A model generated the notes under the pieces. It was not told the DNA's origin, did not search any database, and worked only from the letters and a program-made list of their open reading frames with translations. A DNA stretch of 64,000 nucleotides from Aromatoleum tolulyticum (GTDB lineage: Bacteria; Pseudomonadota; Gammaproteobacteria; Burkholderiales; Rhodocyclaceae): the NCBI RefSeq assembly GCF_900156155.1, contig NZ_FTMD01000002.1:459136-523135 (forward strand), given 5' to 3'. The number at the start of each line of letters is the position of its first letter. Position 1 is the first letter of the stretch. Below are positions 25,695-34,667 of the stretch, one piece after another. The position numbers were made by a program, and so were the translations under genes.

Positions 25695-26530
25695 ACCCTT
25701 GCGAGCAAGGTCTCGAAGCCCGGATAGGCGTCCGCGGCGATCGCGCACTTGCGCGCATGGTCACCACGCTCGCGCCCGCTGCGCAACGCATCGACGAAAC
25801 CCTCGCGATCATGCACCCAGGTCCCGCCCACCAAGGTCACGCCGCGCGCGAACAGCGCATCCGGCAGGCAGCCCGCGCTCGGCCCGATCATCGCGAACCA
25901 GCGCGCATCGCGACAGAAACCCAGCATGTGGTCGAGGGTGTCGTTGAGCAGCAGCGTGCTGGTCGACAGCACCTTGCCGCACCCGGCCAGCTCGGCGGGA
26001 TCGAGCGTCACGCGATAGCCGTCCTTGTCGCCCGCGAGATCCGCCTTCAGCTCCACCACCGTGAGCTGCGCGCCGGATTTCAGGATGCGGCCGATGAGCG
26101 GCGTGAACAAGCCGATCATGCCGATGCGCTCGCCCGGCTGCGGATCGAGCCCGCCGATCGAATCGGCGCTGGTGTCCGGCCGATATCCCGCGCGGTCGAA
26201 GAAGCAGCGCGTCAGGGCGTTCGCCGCCGCGAAGCCCAGCGTGCGCAGGATGCCGCTGCCGCTCACGTAGGCGCGGGCGAGATCGAGCGCATCGGCACCG
26301 ACGAGCGAAAAGCCGCCCTCCCCCTCGCGCATGCGCGCCAGCGTGTCGTCGAGGAGCACGTAGGAGAGCCCCAGCGAACCGTCGTCGAGCTCCAGCGCGC
26401 AGAACTCGCCACGGTCGCCGGGCAACGGAGTGTCCGCTGCCGGCGGCAAATGCAGCGCGCGCACCCGCGGCAGGGAACCACGTGCCGCAAACCGTTCGAG
26501 TTGTGCGAGGTAGGTCTCGGCAAAGTTCAT
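25691..26530 (-). CDS. DUF364 family protein (putative heavy-metal chelation domain)
   Basis: Protein of 279 residues. The N-terminal third (NFAETYLAQLERFAARG, SYVLLDDT) matches the DUF4213 part and the rest the DUF364 part: GERIGMIGLFTPLIGRILK, STSTLLLNDTLDHML, FAMIGPSAGCLPDALF and RGVTLVGG. The family is called a putative heavy-metal chelator in databases, with no firm biochemistry. Its ATG overlaps the stop of the VWA gene (ATGA), so it is translated as the third member of a MoxR-VWA-DUF364 operon. That setting suggests a role in metal loading or assembly of a metalloprotein. Confidence 0.8.
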   Translation of the reverse strand: MNFAETYLAQLERFAARGSLPRVRALHLPPAADTPLPGDRGEFCALELDDGSLGLSYVLLDDTLARMREGEGGFSLVGADALDLARAYVSGSGILRTLGFAAANALTRCFFDRAGYRPDTSADSIGGLDPQPGERIGMIGLFTPLIGRILKSGAQLTVVELKADLAGDKDGYRVTLDPAELAGCGKVLSTSTLLLNDTLDHMLGFCRDARWFAMIGPSAGCLPDALFARGVTLVGGTWVHDREGFVDALRSGRERGDHARKCAIAADAYPGFETLLARV

Positions 26531-28110
26531 GCGGAATGCTCCGGCTGTGGGTCGCCCCGGCGCCGCCCCGCGCGCACTGCGGCGGAGGCCGTCGCCCCGG
26601 AGGTCGTGGAATCGCGGTTCGCCTGCGTGCGCAGCGCGCCGGGGAAGAACCGGGCGGTAAGGCTGTTCGATTCGAGCGGCGAATCGGTGTCGACGCCGCC
26701 GTAACGGCGCCAGTCGCGCACCCAGAAGATGTCGTCCGCCACTTCGAGAAAACCGATCGTCTCGCGGTCGCCCACCAGCACGCCCTGCACGCGCAGCCCG
26801 CGCTCGCGGCGCATCGTCCGCAAGCGCTCGGCAACGTCGGACGTCGCCCCGAATTCGCCATCGGACACGATCACCAGATCGGCCCGCTGCCAGCGCGCTT
26901 CCTCCAGCTTCGCCAGCGCGGCCTCGATCGGCCCGCACACGTCGGTGCCGCCGCGAAAGGCCTGACCGAGGAAGCGCGCGAGCCGCCCGATGCCCTCGGC
27001 ATCGACCGGCAGCGCCATGTCGACGATTTCGCCCGGACCGCCGAAGCTGAATACGTGACACGCCCGTTTCTGCGCGTGGGCCGTGCGCACCGCCTCCAGC
27101 ACCGCCGCCTTCGCGACCGCCTCGGCGCCACCGCGCATCGAGCCCGAGGTATCGACGCATACCAGCATCGGTCCCATCTCGAAGCGCTTCGCCGGCTGCG
27201 GGCGCGGCGTCGGACGCTGCACCGTCTCCTCGTGACGACGGATCTCCTGCATGCGATCGTCGTCCTCGTAACACAGCAGCGTCCGTTCGGCGCGGCGGGC
27301 ATGCCACACCAGCCGCAGGCGCGGGTGGCCGAGCAGCATCGCCTCGGCCGGCAACATGCGGGCGATGCGATCGGCGCGGTGAATCCCGCGCGTCTCGCCG
27401 GGCATGTCGGGCACGCGCACGGTATTGCGTTCCGCGCGATGGGCCGTCGCCTCCTCGATCACCTGCACCGTGACGCACCCGGCTTCGTCCGGCTCGTCCG
27501 TCTCCGCTGCGCGCCCGAGGCGGCGGATCAGCTCCGCCAGTTCGGGCAAACGTTCGAGCAACCGGCGGATGCGCACGACCTCCTGCCAGCCCTCGCTACG
27601 CAGCAATCCGCGGATGCGATCCCAGCGCGTGCTCTTGGCGTCGTCGGGGATCATGCCGAAAACGTCCGCCAGCTCGTCCATGTCGCCGCAGCGGTCCTGC
27701 CAGTCGGCCGCAAACGCATCGACGGCCATCCCGACCGCCTGCACCTCGTCCGCGCCGCGGTCGACGTAATCGACGATGAAATCGATATGGAAGAGGATGC
27801 TCATCAGCACCGTGTCCGCGAGCTCACCCTCATCCCGGCAGTAGCGCGCGAGGTCGAGCCCTTGCATCGCCTGCGCCAATCCGCACGCGACGAACGGCGG
27901 CGGCCAACTCCACGCCGCGAACGGCGGCAGCGTGCCGGCGACGAGCGCCGCACGCAACGCCGCAAGGGCCGCAAGCCGCGGCTCCACGCTGCCCTGCGCG
28001 TTCGTCAGCCCGCCCAGCCACAGGCCACGCACGAGTCCGTCCAGCACCGCCAGCCGGCCTTCCTGCTGCTCGAAAAGCAACGACGCAGGACCCGCAGCAG
28101 CGGTGCTCAT
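26527..28110 (-). CDS. VWA-domain protein (ViaA/CoxE-like)
   Basis: Protein of 527 residues. The N-terminal about 310 residues are helical and charged; the C-terminal VWA domain begins near residue 310 with the MIDAS motif VCVDTSGSMRG (about 318) and continues with GGTDVCGP and LVIVSDGEFG, which complete the metal site. The combination with an upstream MoxR ATPase is the RavA-ViaA arrangement, in which the pair acts as a chaperone-like motor. The gene is separated from the ATPase by 5 bp and overlaps the DUF364 gene by 4 bp. The last 35 residues are Arg/Ser-rich and appear disordered. Confidence 0.88.
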   Translation of the reverse strand: MSTAAAGPASLLFEQQEGRLAVLDGLVRGLWLGGLTNAQGSVEPRLAALAALRAALVAGTLPPFAAWSWPPPFVACGLAQAMQGLDLARYCRDEGELADTVLMSILFHIDFIVDYVDRGADEVQAVGMAVDAFAADWQDRCGDMDELADVFGMIPDDAKSTRWDRIRGLLRSEGWQEVVRIRRLLERLPELAELIRRLGRAAETDEPDEAGCVTVQVIEEATAHRAERNTVRVPDMPGETRGIHRADRIARMLPAEAMLLGHPRLRLVWHARRAERTLLCYEDDDRMQEIRRHEETVQRPTPRPQPAKRFEMGPMLVCVDTSGSMRGGAEAVAKAAVLEAVRTAHAQKRACHVFSFGGPGEIVDMALPVDAEGIGRLARFLGQAFRGGTDVCGPIEAALAKLEEARWQRADLVIVSDGEFGATSDVAERLRTMRRERGLRVQGVLVGDRETIGFLEVADDIFWVRDWRRYGGVDTDSPLESNSLTARFFPGALRTQANRDSTTSGATASAAVRAGRRRGDPQPEHSA

Positions 28111-28115
28111 GCGGT

Positions 28116-29549
28116 TCAGGCGGCGGAAAGCGGTTCGTGGGCGACGGGTGCCGGCACCTCGCCGCCCTCGTCCGCCGGCAGGCGCGGCAGCCCCTCGAAC
28201 CCGGCGCGCGCCGCGACAATCCGCTCGCGCAGATCCGCCAGCACGCGCGCGGTCCCCGCGAGACTCTCGTCCGCGCGTCCCGCGAGCCCGAAATCCAGCC
28301 ACAGGCTGCGCACACAATACTCGGTCAGGTCGCGGCGCCGCGCGTCGAGCTCCGCGGCATATCCATCGAGACGCGCGACCAGCTCGTCGATCTGCCGCGT
28401 ACGTGCGCCGATGTGCGCCGGACCGTAGCGGCGCTGCCGCGTGTGCGTCAGGCGCAGCGCCTGCGCCCCGCCCTTCGCATCGCCGATCTCGTCGGCGAGA
28501 TCGCCGGCGGAGAAGCGCAGCCGGCCGCTTTCGTCGTAGTCGAGGTCGTTCGCGTTGCGCTCGGCCTGCAGTTGCGCCTCGAAGGCCTCGACGATGCGCG
28601 TGACGCGCGGCGGCGCGAACGCCTCGCGCACCCCGAGGCGCACGCACAGCCAGTCGCCGAGCGCGGCCTGGCGCGGCGCGTCGGGCGCGGTGCACCACGG
28701 CAGCAACAGCAAATCCCACAACGACACGGCGCCCCGTCCCTCGCTCGCGGCGGCGATGCGCAACAGGCGCGCCGCCTTCACCCAGCGGCGGTCCGACACG
28801 TACACCTCCGCCGCGGCAAGATGCGCGCGCAGCTCGGCGAACATCGCAGTCACCGCGGCCGGCAAGCTCACCCGTCCCGCCGCGGCATCGAGTGCGGCGA
28901 GGTCCGCGGCGTCGAGCGCGTCTCTTTCGTCCGGCGCCCGCCAGGCCCGCGACGGATCGCCCCCCAGCAGCTCGGCGAAACCCTCCGCACTCACCGGCAC
29001 CACCGTCACCCGCAGCAGGAAGCGGTCGAAGAAAGCCTCCGCGACCTCGTCCTCGGGCACCTCGTTCGTCGCGCCGATCGCACTGATCAGCGGGCAGCGC
29101 TGCCGCCCCGCGCCGTTGTCGAATTCGCGCTCGTTGAGCAAGGTCAACAGCGCATTGAGGATCGCGCTGTTCGCCTTGAAAACCTCGTCGATGAAAGCGA
29201 TCGACGCGTCGGGCAGAAAGCCCGCGGTGTGGCGCTCATAGCGATCCTGCTCGAGCGCCTGGATCGACAGCGGCCCGAACAACTCCTCCGGTACCGAAAA
29301 GCGCGTCAGCAGCCGCTCGAAGTAGCGCGCGTCGCGAAAAGCGAGATGCAGCCGGCGTGCGAGCTCGCTCTTCGCGGTGCCCGGCGGACCGACCAATAGC
29401 GTGTGTTCGCCCGCGAGCGCCGCGAGCAGCGCGAGGCGCACGACATGGGAACGCTCGACGAGGCCGCGCTCCAGCGTCGCGATGAGGCTGACGAGACGGT
29501 CGCGGAGAGACTCACGAAGAAAGGGAACAGGTGGGCGGTCGGGGGCCAT
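28116..29549 (-). CDS. MoxR-type AAA+ ATPase (RavA-like)
   Basis: Protein of 477 residues. The AAA+ core has Walker A LLVGPPGTAKSELARRL near residue 52, Walker B SIAFIDEVFKAN, sensor 1 AIGATNEVPED and an Arg-finger region EAFFDRFLLRV. The C-terminal part from about 330 is a long helical extension (VARLDGYAAELDARRRDL) as in RavA. In E. coli RavA works with ViaA on respiratory complexes; here the partner gene follows directly. The start is an ATG close to the end of the neighbouring yihY gene's upstream gap. Cytoplasmic. Family assignment is firm; the client is unknown. Confidence 0.9.
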   Translation of the reverse strand: MAPDRPPVPFLRESLRDRLVSLIATLERGLVERSHVVRLALLAALAGEHTLLVGPPGTAKSELARRLHLAFRDARYFERLLTRFSVPEELFGPLSIQALEQDRYERHTAGFLPDASIAFIDEVFKANSAILNALLTLLNEREFDNGAGRQRCPLISAIGATNEVPEDEVAEAFFDRFLLRVTVVPVSAEGFAELLGGDPSRAWRAPDERDALDAADLAALDAAAGRVSLPAAVTAMFAELRAHLAAAEVYVSDRRWVKAARLLRIAAASEGRGAVSLWDLLLLPWCTAPDAPRQAALGDWLCVRLGVREAFAPPRVTRIVEAFEAQLQAERNANDLDYDESGRLRFSAGDLADEIGDAKGGAQALRLTHTRQRRYGPAHIGARTRQIDELVARLDGYAAELDARRRDLTEYCVRSLWLDFGLAGRADESLAGTARVLADLRERIVAARAGFEGLPRLPADEGGEVPAPVAHEPLSAA

Positions 29550-29613
29550 TTGGCGATATTAGCGCGGCCCGCCGGCAAGGGAATTGATCCCTGCAAAGTT
29601 TGCCCGGTCCGCT

Positions 29614-30519
29614 TCAATCGTCCTTCATCAGCTCGCGATGCACGCGCACGGCGGTGACCCGCGGCCGGATGACCCGCCCGCGCGCTTCCACGTTCGCGCG
29701 CGTGAAAGCTGCGCCCAGCAGCAGGATCAGCGACGAGTAATTCACCCACATCAGCAACAGGACCAGCGAACCCGCCGCTCCGTAGGTCGACGCGGTCGCG
29801 GTCGTCGACAGGTAGAGGGCGATCAGACTGCGCCCCACCGCGAACAACAGCGCGGTGACCAGCGCCCCGAGCCACACGTCGCGCCAGCGCAGCACGACGT
29901 CCGGCAACACGCGGAAGATCGTCGCGAACAACAGCGTCACGACGAACAGCGACACCCCCCAGTCCAGCAGCAGCAGGAGCGGTGGCGGAATCGGCACCCA
30001 GTCGCTGGCGAACGCGACCACCGCCTGCACTGCCACGCTCAACAGCAGCGATACCAGGAGCACGAAGCCGATCGCCAGCACGATCGTCATCGACAACAGA
30101 CGACCCTTCAGGTAGATGAAGATGCTGCTGCGCGTCGGCCGCGGCGCGACGCACCAGATCGCATTGAGCGCGGCCTGCATCTGCGCGAACACCGTCGTCG
30201 CGCCGAACAGCATCGCGCCGAAGCCCGCCAGCGTCGGCAGAATGCCGCTCTGCTCGATGCGACTGGCCTTCACCGCGGTCTGCACCGCCTGTGCTGCCTG
30301 CGCGCCGATCGCCGCCTCCAGCTGCTGCGCCATCTGCCCCTGTGCCGCGGACTCGCCGAGCACCAGACCGACGATCGTCACCGCGACGATCACGACCGGC
30401 GCCACCGAAAACACCGTAAAGAAGGCGAGCGCCGCGGCGTGCACAAACACCTGGGCGTCCAGCCACAGGCGCACCGTCTTCTGCAGCACCACCATCCAGT
30501 AACGCGCCCAACTGTTCAT
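29614..30519 (-). CDS. YihY/BrkB-family inner-membrane protein
   Basis: Protein of 301 residues with six predicted membrane helices. The family signature appears as HAAALAFFTVFSVAPVVIVA near residue 30 and TYGAAGSLVLLLMWVNYSS near residue 245. Two starts are equally supported: ATG 30519 (GGGAG 8 bp upstream) and ATG 30534 (GGGA 8 bp upstream); I give the shorter. The family was once called ribonuclease BN by mistake and has no settled function. The gene precedes the MoxR operon by 64 bp in the opposite reading order of position but on the same strand downstream of nothing obvious. Confidence 0.88.
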   Translation of the reverse strand: MNSWARYWMVVLQKTVRLWLDAQVFVHAAALAFFTVFSVAPVVIVAVTIVGLVLGESAAQGQMAQQLEAAIGAQAAQAVQTAVKASRIEQSGILPTLAGFGAMLFGATTVFAQMQAALNAIWCVAPRPTRSSIFIYLKGRLLSMTIVLAIGFVLLVSLLLSVAVQAVVAFASDWVPIPPPLLLLLDWGVSLFVVTLLFATIFRVLPDVVLRWRDVWLGALVTALLFAVGRSLIALYLSTTATASTYGAAGSLVLLLMWVNYSSLILLLGAAFTRANVEARGRVIRPRVTAVRVHRELMKDD

Positions 30520-30591
30520 CGCCGCCGCTCCCATCCGATGATCCCTTTTAGCCCATCCGGATAAGGACGACAAGCTGACGGACCACCGCGC

Positions 30592-31485
30592 TCACGTGCT
30601 GGCGTGCTCTGCCCCCGCAAGCAGGCTGCGGATCACCGGATGATCGACCTTGCGCTGCGCCGAGATCGCATAGAAGTGCTCGACCACGTCCGGGCAGCGC
30701 CCCAGCAGCGCCAGACCGCGCGTGCGGGTGAACTCCTCCGACGACAACTCGGGGGCCGGAAAGGCACCAAGCCCGCTTTCGCCGAAGGTCGCCAGTAGCG
30801 CGCTGTCCTCGAACTCGCCGACGATGCGCGGACGAATGCCATGACGCGCGAGCCAGTCGTCGAGGCGGCTGCGCACCGCCGAATCCGTCGTCGGCAACAG
30901 CAAGGGAAGTTCGGCGAGGCAGGCAGGGAAGTCCAGCTCGACCTTCGCGGCGATGTCCGCCCGCACGTACCACGCGATTGGCGATTTCCCCAGCCGGTGG
31001 CTGAACACCCGCAGGTTCGGATTCGCCGGCGCGGGCCGGTCGGCCAGCACCACGTCCAGCCGATGCAGGGCTAGGTCGGCGAGCAGGTCGTCGAAATCGC
31101 CCTCCTGGCATTGCAGGCGCAGGTTCGGCGTCTGCACCGCGGGTTGCAGCAGATGCCGCACCGCCAGCTTCGGCAATGCATCGGAGATCCCGACCGCGAG
31201 GCGCACGCCCTGCGCATTCGCCGCCTCCTGCACGGCCGCCGGCAAGGCCTCACCGAGCTGGAAGATCTGCTCCGCGTAGCGCACCGCCGTCGCACCCGCA
31301 TCGGTGAGCTCGATCCCTCTCCCCACCGACTTGAACAGCGAGTAACCCAGCGAGCGTTCGAGTTCGCGCACCTGGGTGCTGACGGTCTGCACCGCCATCT
31401 CGAGCCGCTCCGCGGCCCGCGCGATACCGCCCTCCTTCGCGACGACCCAGAAGTAATATAGGTGACGGTAGTTGAGCGGCTGCAT
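30592..31485 (-). CDS. LysR-family regulator, NhaR-like
   Basis: Protein of 297 residues. The N-terminus MQPLNYRHLYYFWVVAKEGG and AVQTVSTQVRELERSLG are characteristic of the NhaR branch of LysR proteins, which respond to sodium/pH or osmotic stress. The ATG at 31485 has GGAAAAAGGGAAG upstream. The start codon region overlaps an inverted repeat (TGTTAAC...GTTAACA) that could serve autoregulation. No Na+/H+ antiporter gene is adjacent; neighbours are yihY and a divergent Tim44-domain gene, which may be its target. Confidence 0.88.
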   Translation of the reverse strand: MQPLNYRHLYYFWVVAKEGGIARAAERLEMAVQTVSTQVRELERSLGYSLFKSVGRGIELTDAGATAVRYAEQIFQLGEALPAAVQEAANAQGVRLAVGISDALPKLAVRHLLQPAVQTPNLRLQCQEGDFDDLLADLALHRLDVVLADRPAPANPNLRVFSHRLGKSPIAWYVRADIAAKVELDFPACLAELPLLLPTTDSAVRSRLDDWLARHGIRPRIVGEFEDSALLATFGESGLGAFPAPELSSEEFTRTRGLALLGRCPDVVEHFYAISAQRKVDHPVIRSLLAGAEHAST

Positions 31486-31513
31486 GTTAACTTCCCTTTT
31501 TCCTGAGTTAACA
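31485..31513. promoter_or_regulatory. Inverted repeat at the nhaR-like start
   Basis: TGTTAAC (31485-31491) and GTTAACA (31507-31513) form a perfect 7-bp inverted repeat around a 15-nt spacer holding the ribosome site. It overlaps the first base of the regulator's start codon. The AT-rich arms stand out in this GC-rich DNA, so autogenous control is plausible. Confidence 0.45.
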
Positions 31514-31655
31514 TACTTTAAATTCATCTTCCACAGAAGTCCAAGGCTCCGTATCCTCCAAACGTCGTGTGCACCGATCGGTGCACCGGATCGCGTGCCC
31601 CCGGCAAGGGTGCGCGGGACACGGAACTCAAACGCTCGAAGGAGACCCTGCCCTT

Positions 31656-32522
31656 ATGAAACTCACCCGACTCCTGCTCACGGTCTGCGCGCTCGTCGTG
31701 AGCGTCGGCCTGACGGCGACCGATGCCGAAGCCAAGCGCCTCGGCAGCGGAAAGTCGTTCGGCACGCAGAGCAGCACTGCGCAATCGTCCACGACCACCG
31801 CCCGCACGGCAGACACCCCGACCGCACCGACGGCCGCTGCCGCGCCCGCCCAGGCCCCGCGCAAGAACTCGTGGCTCGGCCCCGTCGCCGGCCTGGCCGC
31901 CGGCCTGGGCCTGGCCGCCCTCGCCTCGCACCTCGGCATGGGCGAAGAGTTTGCCAACATGCTCATGATCGGCCTGCTCGTGTTCGCCGCAATCGCCGTC
32001 TTCCGCCTGGTGATGCGCAAGCGCACGCAGCAGCCCGCGATGCAGTACGCAGGCATGGGCGCCGGTGGCGGCAGCATCCCGATGCAGTCGCAAGCGCAAC
32101 CGGCCTATGGTAGCGCCGCACCGGTCGCAGCTCCGGCGAACAACGCCCTGCCGGCAGGTTTCGATGCAGAAGGCTTTGCCCGCCAGGCCAAGGTGAATTT
32201 CATCCGCCTGCAGGCCGCCAACGACGCCGGCAACCTCGATGACCTGCGCGAGTTCGTGACCCCCGAGGTCTTCGGCGAACTGCAGATGCAGATCCGCGAG
32301 CGCGGTACGGCCCCGCAGCAGACCGAAGTGATGGAGCTCAACGCCGAAGTCGTCGAATGCGTCGAGGAAAACCGCCGCTACCGTGTCGCAGTCCGCTTCC
32401 GCGGCCTGATCCGCGAAGAAGCCGGCGCCGCTCCGGTCGACTTCGACGAGTTCTGGCACCTGACCAAGCCGGTCGACGGCAACCAGGGCTGGCAGGTCGC
32501 GGGCATCCAGCAGCTGAACTAA
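31656..32522 (+). CDS. Tim44-like domain membrane protein
   Basis: Protein of 288 residues. It has a signal peptide or first helix (residues 5-25), a Ser/Thr/Ala-rich linker, a hydrophobic pair around residues 75-120 (GPVAGLAAGLGLAALAS, MLMIGLLVFAAIAVF), and a C-terminal Tim44-like domain from about 165 (FARQAKVNFIRLQAAND, DEFWHLTKPV). Bacterial proteins of this type are inner-membrane-bound and of uncertain role. AAGGAGA lies 11 bp before the ATG. A strong bidirectional terminator follows the stop. Confidence 0.88.
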   Translation: MKLTRLLLTVCALVVSVGLTATDAEAKRLGSGKSFGTQSSTAQSSTTTARTADTPTAPTAAAAPAQAPRKNSWLGPVAGLAAGLGLAALASHLGMGEEFANMLMIGLLVFAAIAVFRLVMRKRTQQPAMQYAGMGAGGGSIPMQSQAQPAYGSAAPVAAPANNALPAGFDAEGFARQAKVNFIRLQAANDAGNLDDLREFVTPEVFGELQMQIRERGTAPQQTEVMELNAEVVECVEENRRYRVAVRFRGLIREEAGAAPVDFDEFWHLTKPVDGNQGWQVAGIQQLN

Positions 32523-32546
32523 AACCCCCTGCCCACCAGAGAGAGC

Positions 32547-32582
32547 AAAGGGCGACCGGCCGCAAGCCGGTCGCCCTTTTTC
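32547..32582. terminator. Bidirectional rho-independent terminator
   Basis: A 14-bp perfect stem (AAAGGGCGACCGGC with its complement) and a 5-nt loop CGCAA, followed by TTTTT on the + strand and preceded by AAA. It ends the Tim44-domain gene and, on the other strand, can end the convergent acyltransferase gene. Confidence 0.92.
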
Positions 32583-32596
32583 ATTCGCGTTGCGGC

Positions 32597-33154
32597 TCAA
32601 CCACGCCCGTCACCGAACCTGATCTCGCCCGCCTTGTCGGGGTGCCTGCCCCGTCGGCCCGCATAGAAGTCGCGGATCGTCACCAGGTCGCACTCTGCAT
32701 CGCCGCTGAGCGTCACCCACGCCCCGATGCCCACCTCGCGGCGACCGTAGTCGATAAACGCGAGTCCGAGCGGAACCCCCGCCTGGACTGCAAGGTGATA
32801 GAAGCCGGACCTGAGGTGCGGCACATGGCCGCGAGTTCCCTCGGGCGCGATCGCGATCAGCAGGCGCTCCGACTCCGCAAAGCGACGCACCAGCTGCCCG
32901 ACGAATCCCGTGCTGACGCGCCGATTCACCGGAATGCCGCCCAGCCAGCGGAACAGCCCCCCGAGCGGCGGACGAAAGAGCGAATCCTTCGCCACGTAGG
33001 AAATCCTCAACCCCGATGCCGATCGTGCCAGCACGCCGAGCGGGAAATCCCAGTTCGACGTATGCGGATACACCATCACGACCCCTTTCGGGCCGGGCGG
33101 CGGCACAATCACCAGGCGCCAGCCAGCCAGACGCAACAACAGCCGCGCCAGCAT
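32597..33154 (-). CDS. 1-Acyl-glycerol-3-phosphate acyltransferase-like protein (PlsC family)
   Basis: Protein of 185 residues. It carries the acyltransferase motifs HTSNWD (HX4D, near residue 32), the GGIPVNRR block and APEGTRG (EGTR). It is shorter than classical PlsC (about 240 residues) and of the compact type often found outside lipid operons. It would acylate a lysophospholipid or related acceptor at the membrane. The ATG at 33154 is preceded by GAGGAGG at 4 bp; an in-frame ATG 20 codons upstream is poorer. Confidence 0.88.
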   Translation of the reverse strand: MLARLLLRLAGWRLVIVPPPGPKGVVMVYPHTSNWDFPLGVLARSASGLRISYVAKDSLFRPPLGGLFRWLGGIPVNRRVSTGFVGQLVRRFAESERLLIAIAPEGTRGHVPHLRSGFYHLAVQAGVPLGLAFIDYGRREVGIGAWVTLSGDAECDLVTIRDFYAGRRGRHPDKAGEIRFGDGRG

Positions 33155-33292
33155 CAAACCTCCTCTCTCAAGAACGCGAAGCCACTGAAATTGAAGACGA
33201 TTCGTGGTCCGCACGAAAACCCGGCACTATCCGATAAATGCGGTGGCAAGACAACCTGCGAGGGTCGGCGAGAAGATTTTCGAAAATAGTTC

Positions 33293-33321
33293 TTGCCCCC
33301 CTGCTAGAAGTTCGCTATAGT
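33293..33321 (+). promoter_or_regulatory. Sigma-70-type promoter of the initiator tRNA gene
   Basis: TTGCCC (33293-33298) and TATAGT (33316-33321) are separated by 17 bp, ideal for sigma-70, and lie 13 bp upstream of the tRNA 5' end. The region stands out as AT-rich. Confidence 0.7.
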
Positions 33322-33334
33322 TCTGTTTCTCCGA

Positions 33335-33412
<78 letters not shown>

Positions 33413-33419
33413 ACAAGCC

Positions 33420-33446
33420 AAGGGCCTGCACTTCGTGCAGGCCCTT
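33420..33446 (+). terminator. Hairpin after the tRNA gene
   Basis: Perfect 12-bp stem (AAGGGCCTGCAC with its complement) and a 3-nt loop TTC, starting 9 bp after the tRNA 3' end. The following bases GTCGTTTCC are only moderately T-rich. Confidence 0.75.
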
Positions 33447-33590
33447 GTCGTTTCCGGCTTTGGCGCAATCTCGCGCAAAGCCCGCCTGCTCCCACCAAGC
33501 GGATTCGAGAATGGGGCAGTGTGCGCAAGCAAGCCCTTGCACGCCCAGAAATTCCAGCCGGCAATTCCATCTACAGCAGCCGATGCTCCC

Positions 33591-34667
33591 CTATGCGAGC
33601 TGCGCAGCGAGGCTTCGTGCGAGCTGCTGGAGTTCGACTGCATCCTCGAGACCGTCGAGGAAGCGGCCGGGGATGCCCGACAGTCCGCACTGGGCGCCGA
33701 CCAGTGCGCCGGCGAGCATCGCGCGGGCCTCGTTCTGACCACCACCGTTAATGGCGTGCAGCACGGCCGACTCGAAATCGTCGTGGAAGCGCGCCGCAAG
33801 ATAGTAGACGGCCGGCAACACGTGGTAGGCCGCGCAGGGCATCCCGTAGACGAGCGAGACCTTCCACGCGGGTTCGATGCGGATGTCGGGATCGGCGGCG
33901 GCGCGGGCAATGTATGACGGGGTGAGCAGCGCGTCGGGTGACGCAAAGCGTCCGGTGTGCGAGGGTTCGGCTTCGCCGCGGCGCGGGGCCTCGAGTTGTC
34001 GGGTCGTGACCGCATGGAAAGGCAGGTCACCGGACTTGACCAGGCGCATGAGCTTCCCTGAGAGGTGGGCGTCCAGTTTCTCCCCCTGTACCAGCAGGCC
34101 GAGGACGGCTCCATACGCCACGGTCAGCGATACGATCAGTTCGTCGGTCTGGGTGAGGAGCGTGTTGCGGGCGATCGCGTCGGCCAGCCGATGCGGCTCC
34201 CCGGCGTAGCGCACGGCGAGCACCAGCGAGCGCTCGATCGCTTCGGTGGTATCCGCGTGTCCGCCGGTTAGCGACCATGGCAGGCCCTGCCCTACCCGCC
34301 GGCGCCATGCTTCACGGATCGACTGACTGGTGTAGCCGCCGGGCCCGGACATCGGCGTGCCATCGAGCCGGGGAAAGAGCTCCTCGTCCATACGACGGCA
34401 GAAATCCGCCTCTTCGTAATCGCCACGCTCGACGACGGACTGCAGCAGCATCTTCATGATCAGGCCGGCTTGCGACAGTTGCCCCGCTGCCATCCCTTCG
34501 TGGTAGCGCCCGGGCCGCGGGCTCGTATAGTCGGTGATCCAGTCGCCGTAGTCGCGACGCAGTTCGTCGAGGTCGTAGTACCAGTGGGGGCCGAGCCCGA
34601 GCGCGTCGCCGATGAAGGCGCCGAGTATGGCGCCCGCGGCGCGGTCCTGTGTCGTTGAGTGTGCCAT
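33591..34667 (-). CDS. ADP-ribosylglycohydrolase-fold protein with degenerate metal motifs
   Basis: Protein of 358 residues with the all-helical ADP-ribosylglycohydrolase fold. The start region GAILGAFIGDALGLGPHW and the end AMLAGALVGAQCGLSGIP match the family. However, the two Mg2+ motifs are changed: the first, usually (T)DDT after a Gly, reads GQLSQAGL, and the second, usually GGDTDT, reads GGGQNEAR. Removal of ADP-ribose from Arg by the normal two-metal mechanism is therefore doubtful. AGGAAGGGA precedes the ATG at 34667. It is divergent from katG with 272 bp between, so a shared stress promoter region is possible. Confidence 0.85.
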   Translation of the reverse strand: MAHSTTQDRAAGAILGAFIGDALGLGPHWYYDLDELRRDYGDWITDYTSPRPGRYHEGMAAGQLSQAGLIMKMLLQSVVERGDYEEADFCRRMDEELFPRLDGTPMSGPGGYTSQSIREAWRRRVGQGLPWSLTGGHADTTEAIERSLVLAVRYAGEPHRLADAIARNTLLTQTDELIVSLTVAYGAVLGLLVQGEKLDAHLSGKLMRLVKSGDLPFHAVTTRQLEAPRRGEAEPSHTGRFASPDALLTPSYIARAAADPDIRIEPAWKVSLVYGMPCAAYHVLPAVYYLAARFHDDFESAVLHAINGGGQNEARAMLAGALVGAQCGLSGIPGRFLDGLEDAVELQQLARSLAAQLA

